A stretch of DNA of 64,000 bases from CAVQBJ01 sp963724405 (GTDB taxonomy: Bacteria; Actinomycetota; Thermoleophilia; Solirubrobacterales; Solirubrobacteraceae), in the NCBI GenBank assembly GCA_963724405.1, contig CAVRUQ010000003.1:62001-126000 (forward strand), in the 5' to 3' direction. This document shows, piece after piece, positions 50,806-59,666 of this stretch. The translations under genes were made by a program, and so were the position numbers. The notes beneath the pieces are model-generated. The model ran no database searches. It saw only the letters and a list, made by a program, of their open reading frames with translations, and had not been told where the DNA came from. Positions within the stretch are counted from its first letter, which is position 1. Every line of letters starts with the position of its first letter.

Positions 50806-52314
50806 CTACGCGGTCTGCACGTCGACGCCCAAGCCCGGCAGCTCGAGCCCGACGCGCGAGCCTGACTCGATATCGGAGGCGGGGCTCGCCGACGCCTGCA
50901 ACGCAGCCTCGAGCGATGCCTCGATGTCGATGAGCGTGCCCGGCACGCGCCGGTTGAGCACGTACAACCAGCCTCCGCCGGCCAGCATGTAGCCGGCAAA
51001 GATCGCCGGGAAGATGTCGACCGGGAAGGCCGGCAGTGGGTAGAACAACCCGACCAACGGCACGAGCAGGAGCAGAAAGCCGGCCACCGCGACGACTACG
51101 TGGCTCTGCTTCAGCTCACCGAGCTTCCTCAGATAGACGGGAGCGGCCACGACGATCATGAAGTAAGCGAGCAGGAACCCGGTCGCGGCCAACGTGCCCG
51201 CCTGGCCGAACATCGTCAGGACGCTGGTGCCCAGCCCGTGCCAGAGGAACACCTCCGCGATGAGCACGCCGTAGTACAGGGCAATGCAGCTGTGCGGGGT
51301 CAGGTTGGTCGAGTGCGTGCCGTGCAGCTTCTTGTGCACGAAGCCGTGCTTTGCCAGCGGCATCAGGATGCGGCTCCCGGAGTTCACGCAGGACAGCGTC
51401 AGCGCAAAGAAGCTGATCATGCCGCCCAGCGATACCGGTACCTTGAAGAAGCTCACGTTGTAGGCGTCCGCCAGGGTCTGCAGTGGTGCGCCCAGCGTGC
51501 CCAGGTTCAGGTTGGAGTGCTTGGCGCCGAGGGTCTCGACGTAACACATCACGACCATGAACAGGCCGGTGAGGATCAGGCTCCAGATCACGGCCTTGGG
51601 CACGTTCTTGAGCGGGTTGCGGGCCTCGCCGCCCATCGTCGACGCGGCCTCGAAGCCGACGAGCGAGAAGATGCAGACCACCACCGCGAAGTCCAGACCC
51701 TTGAGGGAGAAGCCGCTCAGTCTGAGCTGGCTGGAGTCGATCGGCGAGCCGTGCTTGAACAGGATGAAGCAGGACAGCGCCAGGATGCAGGCCACCGACA
51801 GGCCCTCCAGTACGAGCACCAGAACCGCCGACAGGCGCACGTCCTTGTAGGCGATCGTGAAGCCGATCGCGGCACTGATGGCGAACAGGAGGAACGGCGA
51901 GACGGTGCCGTGCAGGCCCAAGCCTTGGAGGAACTGCTCGCTCATCAAGGCGAAGCCGCACAGGCCGGCGGTGCCGATGAAGAAGTAGCACCAGATCAGG
52001 GCCCAGCCGGTCATCACGCCCGACGCCGCACCAAGGCCCTTGGCCACATAGGCGTACATCGAGCCGGTGGTCGTGGAGCGCTTGGCGAACTGGTTGAGCG
52101 CGAACACCGTGAACAACAGCATGACGGTCGCGAACGCGTAGGCGAACCAGGTCGAGTCCCCCGCGATGGAGAACGCCAGCGGGATGATCAGTACCGCGGT
52201 CATGGTCGGTGAGATCAGCGCCACCGACTGTGCCAGTAGCTGTGGAAAGCCGAGGGCGTTGACGCGTAGCGGTGGGTCCGCTGCTGTCACGCCTGGCTCG
52301 GTCGTCATCGTCAT
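50806..52314 (-). CDS. APC-family amino acid permease
   Basis: 502-residue transporter with twelve to fourteen helices of the amino acid-polyamine-organocation superfamily. Key blocks are FPQLLAQSVALISPTMTAVL near the start, the helix-1 type motif, KRSTTTGSMYAYVAKGLG, and the conserved FSLVGFEAASTMGGEARNPL with KNVPKAVIWSLILTGLFMVV. Substrate is unknown: amino acid, amine or nitrile-derived compound by context, since nitrilase and DapA-like genes lie upstream. It is 290 bases from the DapA-like gene on the same strand, with a GCTACC/GGTAGC dyad between. Confidence 0.93.
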   Translation of the reverse strand: MTMTTEPGVTAADPPLRVNALGFPQLLAQSVALISPTMTAVLIIPLAFSIAGDSTWFAYAFATVMLLFTVFALNQFAKRSTTTGSMYAYVAKGLGAASGVMTGWALIWCYFFIGTAGLCGFALMSEQFLQGLGLHGTVSPFLLFAISAAIGFTIAYKDVRLSAVLVLVLEGLSVACILALSCFILFKHGSPIDSSQLRLSGFSLKGLDFAVVVCIFSLVGFEAASTMGGEARNPLKNVPKAVIWSLILTGLFMVVMCYVETLGAKHSNLNLGTLGAPLQTLADAYNVSFFKVPVSLGGMISFFALTLSCVNSGSRILMPLAKHGFVHKKLHGTHSTNLTPHSCIALYYGVLIAEVFLWHGLGTSVLTMFGQAGTLAATGFLLAYFMIVVAAPVYLRKLGELKQSHVVVAVAGFLLLLVPLVGLFYPLPAFPVDIFPAIFAGYMLAGGGWLYVLNRRVPGTLIDIEASLEAALQASASPASDIESGSRVGLELPGLGVDVQTA

Positions 52315-52604
52315 CGGTGTTGGTCGCCTTTCACGGAGTGGAGTTCCTGATACGACCGACCAGCAGAGCGGGACGACATTCCCCCGCTACCTCCGGCGGT
52401 AGCCGGGACGATGGCGCAGGGCTCGTTGGAGATCACTGGCCCGAGGGCCAAGATTTGGAAAACCGACTAGGCCCAAGTGGCAAATTGTGGTTATCCGCAC
52501 ATAACGGCGGCGACCAACCGCCGTCGTGAGGAGTTGCAGACGCCCTCGCTTCGACGCCTCCGGCCGCCGGCAGAGTCCGAGGTGCAACGCCATCCCCAAC
52601 GAGG

Positions 52605-53486
52605 TCAGGCCGCGGCGAGAATGGACTCCAGCTGGGTGCGATCCGCTGGATCGAGTGGGAGCAGCGGCAGCCGCGGAACGCCGGCCGGTTCACCGAGGAT
52701 GTCGAGGCCGGACTTCACAGCCGTGGGCAGTCCCTTGGCCACGATGAAGCTCAGCAGCGGCAGAAGCTCTTCATAGATCTCCTGCGCGCGATCAGTGTCA
52801 CCCGCCGCGGCGGCGTCGTACAGGGCGATGACCGGGCCCGGCCGCAGACACGGAGCGGCCGTGCACCAACCACTGGCTCCAGCCAAGAGCGCCTCGAGCA
52901 CCAGCGGGTTGCTGCCGTTGTAGAACGGCAGCGCGCCCGCCGAGAGCTCCTTCAGATCCAGCATGCGCTGGATGTCGCCGGTGGATTCCTTGACCATCTG
53001 GACGTTTGCGATCGTCTCGAACATGTGGTTCAGCAGCGTCGGCGACATGTCGATCCCGGAGGTCGCCGGGTTGTTGTAGGCCATGATCGGAATCGAGATC
53101 GCATCACTGACCGAGGTGTAGTACTGGACGATCTCACGCTCGTTGAGAGCCCAGTAGGAGACCGGGATCACCATCGCCGCCGTCGCGCCGGCCTGCTGCG
53201 CATACTCGGACCGGGCTACCGTTCCGGCGGTTGTGAGGTCCGAGACCCCGACCACCACGGGTACCCGACCCGCGACCGCCGCGATGGTCGTGTCCACAAC
53301 ACTCTTCCACTCGTCGAAGCTGAGGTAGGCCGACTCCCCGGTGCTTCCCAACGGAGCGATCCCGTGCACCCCGGCGTTGACCATGGTGTCGACGAGGCGG
53401 GCGAGACGATCGGTGTCGATGCCGGCCTCGTCGAAGGGCGTGATCGGGTACGCGATGATGCCGTGGATCGGCGGCGCTTGAGTCAT
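52605..53486 (-). CDS. dihydrodipicolinate synthase/N-acetylneuraminate lyase family aldolase
   Basis: 293-residue TIM-barrel class I aldolase: GIIAYPITPFDEAGIDTDRL at the start, the GSTGES phosphate/carboxylate-binding motif near 47-52, the catalytic Tyr in PIMAYNNPATSG, and the Schiff-base Lys166 in MVKESTGD. The spacing is standard. It is not part of a lysine operon, so a catabolic lyase role (2-oxo acid aldol cleavage or hydratase-aldolase) is more likely than lysine synthesis. GAGAGGAA lies before the ATG. It follows the nucleotidyltransferase gene by 47 bases. Confidence 0.92.
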   Translation of the reverse strand: MTQAPPIHGIIAYPITPFDEAGIDTDRLARLVDTMVNAGVHGIAPLGSTGESAYLSFDEWKSVVDTTIAAVAGRVPVVVGVSDLTTAGTVARSEYAQQAGATAAMVIPVSYWALNEREIVQYYTSVSDAISIPIMAYNNPATSGIDMSPTLLNHMFETIANVQMVKESTGDIQRMLDLKELSAGALPFYNGSNPLVLEALLAGASGWCTAAPCLRPGPVIALYDAAAAGDTDRAQEIYEELLPLLSFIVAKGLPTAVKSGLDILGEPAGVPRLPLLPLDPADRTQLESILAAA

Positions 53487-53533
53487 TGGCGGTTCCTCTC
53501 AGTTGCCAGAGACATCCGGGTGGCGGGCCGTGC

Positions 53534-54361
53534 TCAGCGCGCGTGCGGAGTGAGGAGATGGGCGCAGCCCGCCCGCTGCGCCAGCGCAGCGGCGCGCGGT
53601 GCCTCGCCGAGGACATCAAGCTCCTTGGCGTACTCGGCCAGGCACTCGGCGTGGAGGGTGGCCAGATCCGCGTCGATCATCTGAACTGCGAGGTCGACGT
53701 CACCGATCCCGTCGTTGCGCCACTCGACCGCATTCAGCGCCAGCGCGCTTCCAGGCAGGCCCTCGGCCGCATACCAGCGGGCCGAGCCGTCGTTCAGCCC
53801 GATGCGACCCGTCCTCAGCGTGTACATGAACCGCACCGGGAACAGGATCGCCTTCGTCACGGCACGCGGTCCGCCCTCGACGAACGCTTCGGTATCTCGC
53901 AGTTGCTCGAAATAGCCTTCGGTGAACTTGGTGAGGATGAGATCCGCGCTCATCAGAACAAGGTCCTCCTGCGAAGGGCGGACGCTCGCTCCACGCAGGT
54001 CGGATCCGAGGAGCAGGCGTCCGAAATCGAGGAGATCCAGCCGATCGACCGGCCCGAGTCGGAAGTGGTCACCCTCCCCTGTCCGGACCGCATGCCAGTC
54101 GGCCCAGAACACCGAGAGGCGCTCCGAGAGCGGGTTCGTGGCCTTCTCGAGGACCAAGCGCTGGAGGCTGACGATCCGATTGGCCGTGTCCGGTCCCGTC
54201 GAACCAAGGACGATCGCGACATCCACGTCGCTGACCAGGGGCGCGAAGCCGCCGTGGGCCAAGCTCCCCAGGGTGTAAAGGGCCTCGATTTCCGCACCGA
54301 AGACGGTCTCGGCCGCCTCTACCGTGTCGGCGACGACCTGCTGGGCGGTTCCGGTGCTCAT
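53534..54361 (-). CDS. nucleotidyltransferase-fold protein
   Basis: 275-residue protein with a Pol-beta-type nucleotidyltransferase signature, LGSLAHGGFAPLVSDVDVAI (GS-x9-DxD) near residues 30-48, and a helical C-terminal half. It resembles kanamycin-type or minimal nucleotidyltransferases that adenylylate small molecules or proteins. A resistance role cannot be assumed. ATG 54361 gives the compact start MSTGTAQQVVADTVEAAETV; longer in-frame starts would extend over the palindrome and promoter region of the divergent regulator. Confidence 0.75.
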   Translation of the reverse strand: MSTGTAQQVVADTVEAAETVFGAEIEALYTLGSLAHGGFAPLVSDVDVAIVLGSTGPDTANRIVSLQRLVLEKATNPLSERLSVFWADWHAVRTGEGDHFRLGPVDRLDLLDFGRLLLGSDLRGASVRPSQEDLVLMSADLILTKFTEGYFEQLRDTEAFVEGGPRAVTKAILFPVRFMYTLRTGRIGLNDGSARWYAAEGLPGSALALNAVEWRNDGIGDVDLAVQMIDADLATLHAECLAEYAKELDVLGEAPRAAALAQRAGCAHLLTPHAR

Positions 54362-54410
54362 ATCGGGCTGGCCGATCCTCCCGGAGGGCTTCTCGTTTTG
54401 ACAACCGATG

Positions 54411-54424
54411 TTGCCGATCGGCAA
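54411..54424. promoter_or_regulatory. perfect 14-bp palindrome TTGCCGATCGGCAA
   Basis: Lies between the divergent nucleotidyltransferase and XRE-cupin genes, 32 bases before the latter's start. Perfect dyad symmetry and position make it a probable operator of the XRE regulator for both directions. Confidence 0.65.
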
Positions 54425-54455
54425 AGTACCATTCGGGGCATACATTGTCGAGACC

Positions 54456-55070
54456 ATGGATCCCGAAATGAGCGCCACAGAAATCAGCGAGCCGGCACCC
54501 GAGCTACTTGACGACTACCAGCGGATCGCCGCATGGATTCGCACGTTCCGACTCCGTCGGAATCTGACCCTGGCGCAGCTGTCGGAGCTGTCCGGAGTCT
54601 CGATTGGGCACCTTTCACGTCTCGAAAACGGCACCCGCACGCCAACCGTGCGCCTGCTGCTCCAGCTCGCGCGGGCCCTCGGTGTGTCCGTTGGCGCGCT
54701 TGTGGGTGAGACAGCGCACCAGAACATCGTGTACGTCTCACGCCGCGTGGACCGGCGCACGATCGAGACCGGCGACACGTCACTGCAATCGCTGTCGGAC
54801 CCTGCGCTGCGCTGGCTCCAGGCCGTCGAGCTGTGCCTCCTGCCGGGCCGTGTGGGCGAGCCTGCGTCCCACCCCGGCGAGGAGTGGATCTACGTCCTGG
54901 CCGGCGCGATCGAGGTGGACGTCAACGGGAGCACCTCCTCGCTGGCCCTAGGCGACGCGGTCCACTTTCGCGCCGACGTCCCCCATGCCCTCCGCAACCC
55001 CCACGAAGAAGGCGCGACCGTGCTCGTCGTCAACTCGATGGAATCGCCGACCACGCACCTCGGCTACTGA
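54456..55070 (+). CDS. XRE-family regulator with C-terminal cupin
   Basis: 204-residue regulator: an HTH_XRE domain at about 20-80 (IRTFRLRRNLTLAQLSELSG, VSIGHLSRLENGTRTPTVRL) and a cupin_2 domain at about 120-200 (HPGEEWIYVLAGAIEVDVNG, LGDAVHFRADVPHALRNP). Such proteins (PuuR/SutR-like) sense a small metabolite in the cupin and usually repress neighbouring amine, sulfur or amino-acid genes. It is divergent from the DapA-side genes and 23 bases upstream of the nitrilase, so it is the likely cluster regulator, acting at the palindrome just upstream. Confidence 0.93.
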   Translation: MDPEMSATEISEPAPELLDDYQRIAAWIRTFRLRRNLTLAQLSELSGVSIGHLSRLENGTRTPTVRLLLQLARALGVSVGALVGETAHQNIVYVSRRVDRRTIETGDTSLQSLSDPALRWLQAVELCLLPGRVGEPASHPGEEWIYVLAGAIEVDVNGSTSSLALGDAVHFRADVPHALRNPHEEGATVLVVNSMESPTTHLGY

Positions 55071-55093
55071 CCCCGACCGATGAGGCGCTCCTC

Positions 55094-56068
55094 ATGACGC
55101 GCGTTGCCGTCGTTCAAGCAGCGTCGGTCCCCTTCGACTCCGCTGCGACCGTCGCGAAGGCCGAAGGCCTGATCGCGGAATGTGCGACGGGCGGCGCCGA
55201 GCTGGCTGTGTTCCCGGAAGCCTTGATCGGCTGCTACCCGAAGGGCACCGCCTTCGGTGCCGTCGTGGGGCGCCGGAACGGCCCGGGTCGGAACCTGTAC
55301 CAACGGTACTTCAACTCGGCCGTCCAGCTGGACGGCCCCGAGGTGGCGCGCCTGATCAGCGCCTCCGCCGCTCACGACATCTTCGTGGTCATGGGCATGA
55401 TCGAGCGGCTCGGGTCGACGCTCTACTGCACGGCGCTGATGATCGATCCCGTCGCCGGGCTCGCCGAGATCCACCGCAAGCTCATGCCGACCGGAACTGA
55501 ACGTCTGATCTGGGGCTTCGGAGACGGCTCCACGATCGGAACCGCACAGAGCCGCGCCGGCCGCGTCGGCACCGTGATCTGCTGGGAGAACTACATGCCG
55601 GCGCTGCGACAGGCGATGTACGCCCAAGGCGTCGAAATCTACTGCGCCCCGACGGCCGACGACCGCCCGACCTGGATCTCGACGATGACGCACATCGCAC
55701 TGGAGGGCCGAGTCTTCGTCCTGACCGCCTGTCAGGCGATTCGGGCAAGCGCCTACCCGGAGTGGTACCAGGAGGAGATCAACGAGGATCCTGCCTCCTA
55801 CCTGATGCGAGGCGGGAGCGCAATCATCGCGCCCGACGGCGCCATCCTCGCCGGACCCGTGTTCGAGGAGGAGACGATCCTGTACGCCGAGATCGACCTC
55901 GCTGACATCGCCCGCGGTCACCTCGACATGGATGCGGTGGGGCATTACAGCCGTCCCGATGTCTTCGAGCTGCGCATCGACACGCGCCGCCGCTCGCCTG
56001 TCGTGTTCTCCGACAGCACCTCCACACCGAACCCGACGGCCGGCATCGCCGACGCCCACGAGCGATGA
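55094..56068 (+). CDS. nitrilase (aliphatic nitrilase / cyanide-hydratase type)
   Basis: 324-residue nitrilase with the Glu42-Lys129-Cys163 catalytic triad in FPEALIGCYPKG, EIHRKLMPTGTERLIWGFGD and GTVICWENYMPALRQAMY. Together with HIALEGRVFVLTACQ this is the signature of true nitrilases (EC 3.5.5.1), which convert R-CN to R-COOH plus ammonia. It is 23 bases downstream of the XRE-cupin gene, probably co-transcribed, and upstream of the MOSC gene. The cyanase gene 1.3 kb on, read from the opposite strand, fits a nitrile/cyanide/cyanate nitrogen theme. Substrate range is not predictable. Confidence 0.94.
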   Translation: MTRVAVVQAASVPFDSAATVAKAEGLIAECATGGAELAVFPEALIGCYPKGTAFGAVVGRRNGPGRNLYQRYFNSAVQLDGPEVARLISASAAHDIFVVMGMIERLGSTLYCTALMIDPVAGLAEIHRKLMPTGTERLIWGFGDGSTIGTAQSRAGRVGTVICWENYMPALRQAMYAQGVEIYCAPTADDRPTWISTMTHIALEGRVFVLTACQAIRASAYPEWYQEEINEDPASYLMRGGSAIIAPDGAILAGPVFEEETILYAEIDLADIARGHLDMDAVGHYSRPDVFELRIDTRRRSPVVFSDSTSTPNPTAGIADAHER

Positions 56069-56147
56069 TGCGCACGGCCGTCGCAACTCATTCGCCCGTG
56101 CTCGGACGCTCCGCGGATCTCGTCCTCAGCAAGGCGCAGCGATCGCG

Positions 56148-57083
56148 ATGACAGATCGCCCGAGAATCACTTCGCTGGTTACCTACCCGGTCAAGTCATG
56201 CGCGGGGATCGCGTTGAGCGAGGCGCTGGTGACGGTCCGCGGACTCGAGCTCGACCGAGACTTCATGGTGATCGACGACGCCGCCGATTTCGTCTCGCAG
56301 CGGAAGGTCCCGGAGCTCGCGCTGGTCGTGCCGACGATCGGCGAGCGCGCGATCACGCTCGCGGCGCCAGGGATGGAGCCAATCGAGCTTCCGCTCGCGA
56401 GCGAGCCTGACGACCGAAGGATCGTCGACGCGACGGTCCATGGCCGCCCGGTGGCGGGACAGCTGGTCGGCGAGGAGCTGGATGAGTGGTTCACCACGTT
56501 CCTTCCGCGCTATCGGGAAAACCGCCGCTTCCGCGTACTGCGCGTCCGCGAAGACGCGCCGCGGTACATCAAGGAGCGCTACCGCCTGGCCGGCGCATCG
56601 AATCAGGTCGGCTTCGCCGACGGGAACTCAATGCTGCTCGCCAGCGAGCCATCGCTCGCGCAGCTGAACCGCGAGCTGGCCGAACCGGTCCCGATGAATC
56701 GGTTCCGTCCCAACATCGTCATCGACGGCCCGGGGCTGGCGCCCTACGCGGAGGACTCGTGGACGCGTCTGCAGATCGGCGCGATGACGGCGTTCGTCGT
56801 CAAGCCTTGTGACCGCTGCTCGATCCCGGACACCGATCAGCGCACCGCGGGCGTCGGCAAGGCGGTGCGGCGGGCGCTGCGGACGCGGAAGGGGGCAAAC
56901 GCCCACGACCAGTCGAACACCGGGGTGTTCTTCGCCCAGAACCTCAATCACCTCCACACGCCAGGGCTGACGATCAGGCTCGGCGACGAGGTGCACGCGC
57001 TCGCACGCAGCCTGCGGCCCAACGTGGTGCTCGACGCCGACCCCGGTTCGCGGGTGGCGGCGCGGGCACGCCACAGCGCGTGA
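56148..57083 (+). CDS. MOSC domain protein (YcbX-like)
   Basis: 311-residue protein with an N-terminal MOSC beta-barrel (ITSLVTYPVKSCAGIALSEA, LDRDFMVIDD) and a C-terminal MOSC domain (MNRFRPNIVIDG, then KPCDRCSIPDTDQRTAGVGK). The latter contains the conserved Cys expected to bind the molybdenum cofactor. Relatives (YcbX, mARC) reduce N-hydroxylated compounds such as amidoximes. Next to a nitrilase this could handle N-oxygenated nitrogen compounds. It lies 79 bases after the nitrilase on the same strand. Confidence 0.92.
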   Translation: MTDRPRITSLVTYPVKSCAGIALSEALVTVRGLELDRDFMVIDDAADFVSQRKVPELALVVPTIGERAITLAAPGMEPIELPLASEPDDRRIVDATVHGRPVAGQLVGEELDEWFTTFLPRYRENRRFRVLRVREDAPRYIKERYRLAGASNQVGFADGNSMLLASEPSLAQLNRELAEPVPMNRFRPNIVIDGPGLAPYAEDSWTRLQIGAMTAFVVKPCDRCSIPDTDQRTAGVGKAVRRALRTRKGANAHDQSNTGVFFAQNLNHLHTPGLTIRLGDEVHALARSLRPNVVLDADPGSRVAARARHSA

Positions 57084-57361
57084 GATTGCCCTCCGCGCCG
57101 CGTATACGATCGTGCGCGAGCCCTGCTCTGACTCCGCTACGAGCGTGTCGGGCGTGCAGCCGACTGCCCTGCGAAGCGCGGTGGCTGTCGCACGACCGCA
57201 TTCCTCGAGAGCGATCGCCCCGACGGGCTCGCGTCGGCGATCCCTTCGGCGACGATCCGACCGTCGCGGGTCCCTGCGGTGGCCGCCGCCGCGGACGTCC
57301 GCTTTGCGGCGGGTGGCCGCGACCCCGGTGACGGCTGGGTTCAGCTCTCGGCGAGTGTCGG

Positions 57362-57805
57362 TCAGTCCCACTGGTACGGAAGGAATTTGCCGTCGAAGGT
57401 GATGCGCACGCGGTCGCCAGCGGGGTCGGGAACGCGCTCGATCTCGGCTTTGAAGTTGATCGCGCTCATGATTCCGTCACCGAACTCTTCATGCAGCAGC
57501 GCCTTCAGGGCCGGGCCGTACACCTGGATGACTTCATAGAGGCGATAGATCGTCGGGTCGACAGGGACGGGCGCGTCCAGCCCGCCGCGAGTCGGGATCT
57601 GCTGCAGCGCGCCCACCGCGTCGTCAGGCAGCGCAAGGATCTCGACCAGCTGCTCGGCCGCGTCGCGCGGAAACGGATGCTGGCCCAGGACGGCGGCTGC
57701 AAGCCAGACGCGAGGACGGCCCAACTCAGCGGCCAGATCCGCAAACGACAGCCCCTTCGCCTGCATCGCCGCCTGGATCGCCTCGCTGGCTTCGCGTTTG
57801 GTCAC
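57362..57805 (-). CDS. cynS: cyanate hydratase (cyanase)
   Basis: 147-residue cyanase, which converts cyanate and bicarbonate to ammonia and CO2 as a decamer. An N-terminal helix-turn-helix-like domain is followed by the catalytic region PVDPTIYRLYEVIQVYGPAL, then ALLHEEFGDGIMSAI. Arg88, Glu91 and Ser114 match the catalytic Arg96-Glu99-Ser122 of E. coli CynS. Starts with GTG. It is convergent with the MOSC gene across a 278-base gap. No carbonic anhydrase or cyanate transporter is adjacent. Confidence 0.97.
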   Translation of the reverse strand: MTKREASEAIQAAMQAKGLSFADLAAELGRPRVWLAAAVLGQHPFPRDAAEQLVEILALPDDAVGALQQIPTRGGLDAPVPVDPTIYRLYEVIQVYGPALKALLHEEFGDGIMSAINFKAEIERVPDPAGDRVRITFDGKFLPYQWD

Positions 57806-58245
57806 CGACCAGCAGTATCTCGAAAGTCGCTGGGCATCGCAGCGCTACGCGTCCCCGGCGTGTGCCACGCGCTCCTGCCCGACGCAGACACGTCCCGCCG
57901 CCGACCCACTCGGCTAACACCCCGGTGCCAGCTGCCGACGGCCGGGGGGCGATCCGGGTGCGGGACCGCTCGCCTGACTACAGCCGCGGGACCTGGTCGT
58001 TGACCTGGGGCCCGTGGTAGAGGTGGTCGTGGTCGCGGCAGGCCGCGGGGAAGGAGGATTGGACGCTGTCGCTGCGCACCAGTGACCGATATTGCTAGAG
58101 GGGCGCCGCGGCGCACCCTTCGGGCGGCGCGTGGCGCGCGAGCGCTCCGGCGACAAGACAGCAGCGGCGCCGCGTCCTCGCCGGGTCGAGTTAGGGGATG
58201 GTCCGTTCGTATAGACGCATACCCTGAAGCTGGTCTCCGAGGCGG
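57806..58245. other. 440-base gap without a supported gene
   Basis: GC-rich sequence with only short, compositionally poor ORFs. On the minus strand one short frame reads SFPAACRDHDHLYHGPQVND before a stop, possibly a relic of an unidentified protein. Nothing else is recognisable. Confidence 0.5.
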
Positions 58246-58803
58246 ATGTCCCGCGACAGCTGTGGCGCCATCCTCACGACGAGCGCTTCGACTTCCCTTG
58301 GCACGCCACAGGGCGCGGAGTGGATTGACCACCTGGCGCGCGCCGCGAACGAGCAGCTCGACGGGCTCGCCACAGGCGAGGTCGTGGTCGGCCACACCGA
58401 CTACCGCGTCGAGCACCTGCGCTTCACCGAGGGCCGCGTCAGCGCCGTGTATGACTGGGACTGCCTCGCAGTCGGACCCGAGCCCGTCGCCTCGGCCGCG
58501 TACGCGTTTACCGCCGACTGGGGCCGTGATGACTGCGAGTGCGTCCCAACGCTGGAAGAGTCACTCGCGTTCATCGCGGACTACGAAACGGCTCGAGGAG
58601 CACCGTTCACGGCCACCGAGCGCCAGGCGACGTCCGTGGCGGTGGTCGCGGCGCTGACCTACGGCGCACGCTGCGAGCACTCAGACCGTCTCACCGACTT
58701 TCGGCGACCAACCGCCGGGTCCAGTGCCCGCAACGGTGCCGCCGGGCGGGCACCTCGCCCTGCTGGCCACACACGGAGCCCGCCTGCTCGGCATCAGCGC
58801 TGA
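58246..58803 (+). pseudogene. C-terminal half of an APH-type phosphotransferase
   Basis: Carries the catalytic-loop and Mg-binding blocks of aminoglycoside-phosphotransferase-fold kinases: VVVGHTDYRVEHLRFTEG (HxD...N-type loop, with His in place of the usual Asn) and VSAVYDWDCLAVGPEPVASA. The N-lobe with the ATP-binding Lys is missing, and the tail after residue 155 is low-complexity. It is most likely a decayed gene. Confidence 0.6.
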
Positions 58804-58910
58804 CGCCCCAGTCGTCGCCGCCGAGTAGGACGAGGGGCCGGCCTTAAGTGGGCTGTGGCTGATGACGGGGGAGGCCTCGGGCGCGACGGCGAGCGTGACA
58901 CGCTTCTCTC

Positions 58911-59354
58911 ATGGACGTGCTGAGAATCGTCGTGCAGGAAGGCTGCAAGCGCGGGTGCCCGTCCGTGGAAGCGGTCGTCTACATCAACGATCGGAGCCTC
59001 ATCGACCTGGCCTGCGAGGTCGAGCTTCCGTTCGCTGAGCGTGACGGGAAGCCGTCGCTCGCCGGCGCATACGCCGGCCTGCCACCCCGAATCGTGAAGG
59101 CGCCCGCCAGCCCGCTTCTCGGGCAAACCGAGCCGGGCTACTTCAAAGACGGCCGCGTGACGTTGCTCGAATGCACCTGCGGAACGCCCGGCTGCTGGCC
59201 GCTAGTCGCCTGGCTCGCGCTTGACGCGAGCACCGTGACTCGGAGCGACTTCGCTCAGCCCCACCGACGCGAGTGGGACCTCAGCGCCCTTGGACCGTTC
59301 GTGTTCGACCGTGCCCAATACGAAAGCGCTCTCGCGGCGGTGGAGAGCCCGTGA
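58911..59354 (+). CDS. hypothetical protein with Cys-rich ECTCG motif, 147 residues
   Basis: Protein starting MDVLRIVVQEGCKRGCPSVE with a central LLECTCGTPGCWPLVAWLAL. The ECxCGxxGCW phrase is seen in several uncharacterised actinobacterial proteins and may bind zinc. It ends in a W/F-rich segment and YESALAAVESP. No known function. Followed 78 bases later by another small gene with a leaderless-type promoter. Complete in length as far as can be judged. Confidence 0.7.
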   Translation: MDVLRIVVQEGCKRGCPSVEAVVYINDRSLIDLACEVELPFAERDGKPSLAGAYAGLPPRIVKAPASPLLGQTEPGYFKDGRVTLLECTCGTPGCWPLVAWLALDASTVTRSDFAQPHRREWDLSALGPFVFDRAQYESALAAVESP

Positions 59355-59420
59355 TCAGATACCCCCCTTCGCTGAAGTCTGGCAGCGGACCAAAGCCCGA
59401 ATCGCCGCGCACACTGGCGG

Positions 59421-59432
59421 TACACTCCGACC
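59421..59432 (+). promoter_or_regulatory. -10 box for leaderless start of small gene
   Basis: TACACT, six bases, ATG; no Shine-Dalgarno. Fourth example of this layout in the window. Confidence 0.5.
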
Positions 59433-59663
59433 ATGTCCACACGTGAGCACTGGGGCGATGTCGCCCCCGAGGCGCAGTGGGCGACGAACCTCAGGGACGA
59501 GTTGCTCGAGGCGACGACCCAGACGCCCGACGAGCTGCTGGCCCGCGCACAGGAACTTCGCAGCCAAGCCGCAATAACCGACATCGATGGGTATCGCACG
59601 GGCTGCCTGAAGCTCGCCGATCGCTACGAGCAGACCGCGGCGCTGCGACGTAGCGTCGCCTGA
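59433..59663 (+). CDS. small hypothetical protein, 76 residues
   Basis: Helical, charged protein: MSTREHWGDVAPEAQWATNL, then a predicted coiled stretch ELLARAQELRSQAAITDIDG and a basic end. No known domain. The -10 box placed six bases before the ATG supports the start. Its 3' end converges with the next gene, three bases apart. Confidence 0.65.
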   Translation: MSTREHWGDVAPEAQWATNLRDELLEATTQTPDELLARAQELRSQAAITDIDGYRTGCLKLADRYEQTAALRRSVA

Positions 59664-59666
59664 GCA

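Noticed and set aside
57112..57402. ORF between the MOSC and cyanase genes
   Set aside because: Arg/Ser/Pro-rich with no motif; it overlaps the end of cynS on the opposite strand.
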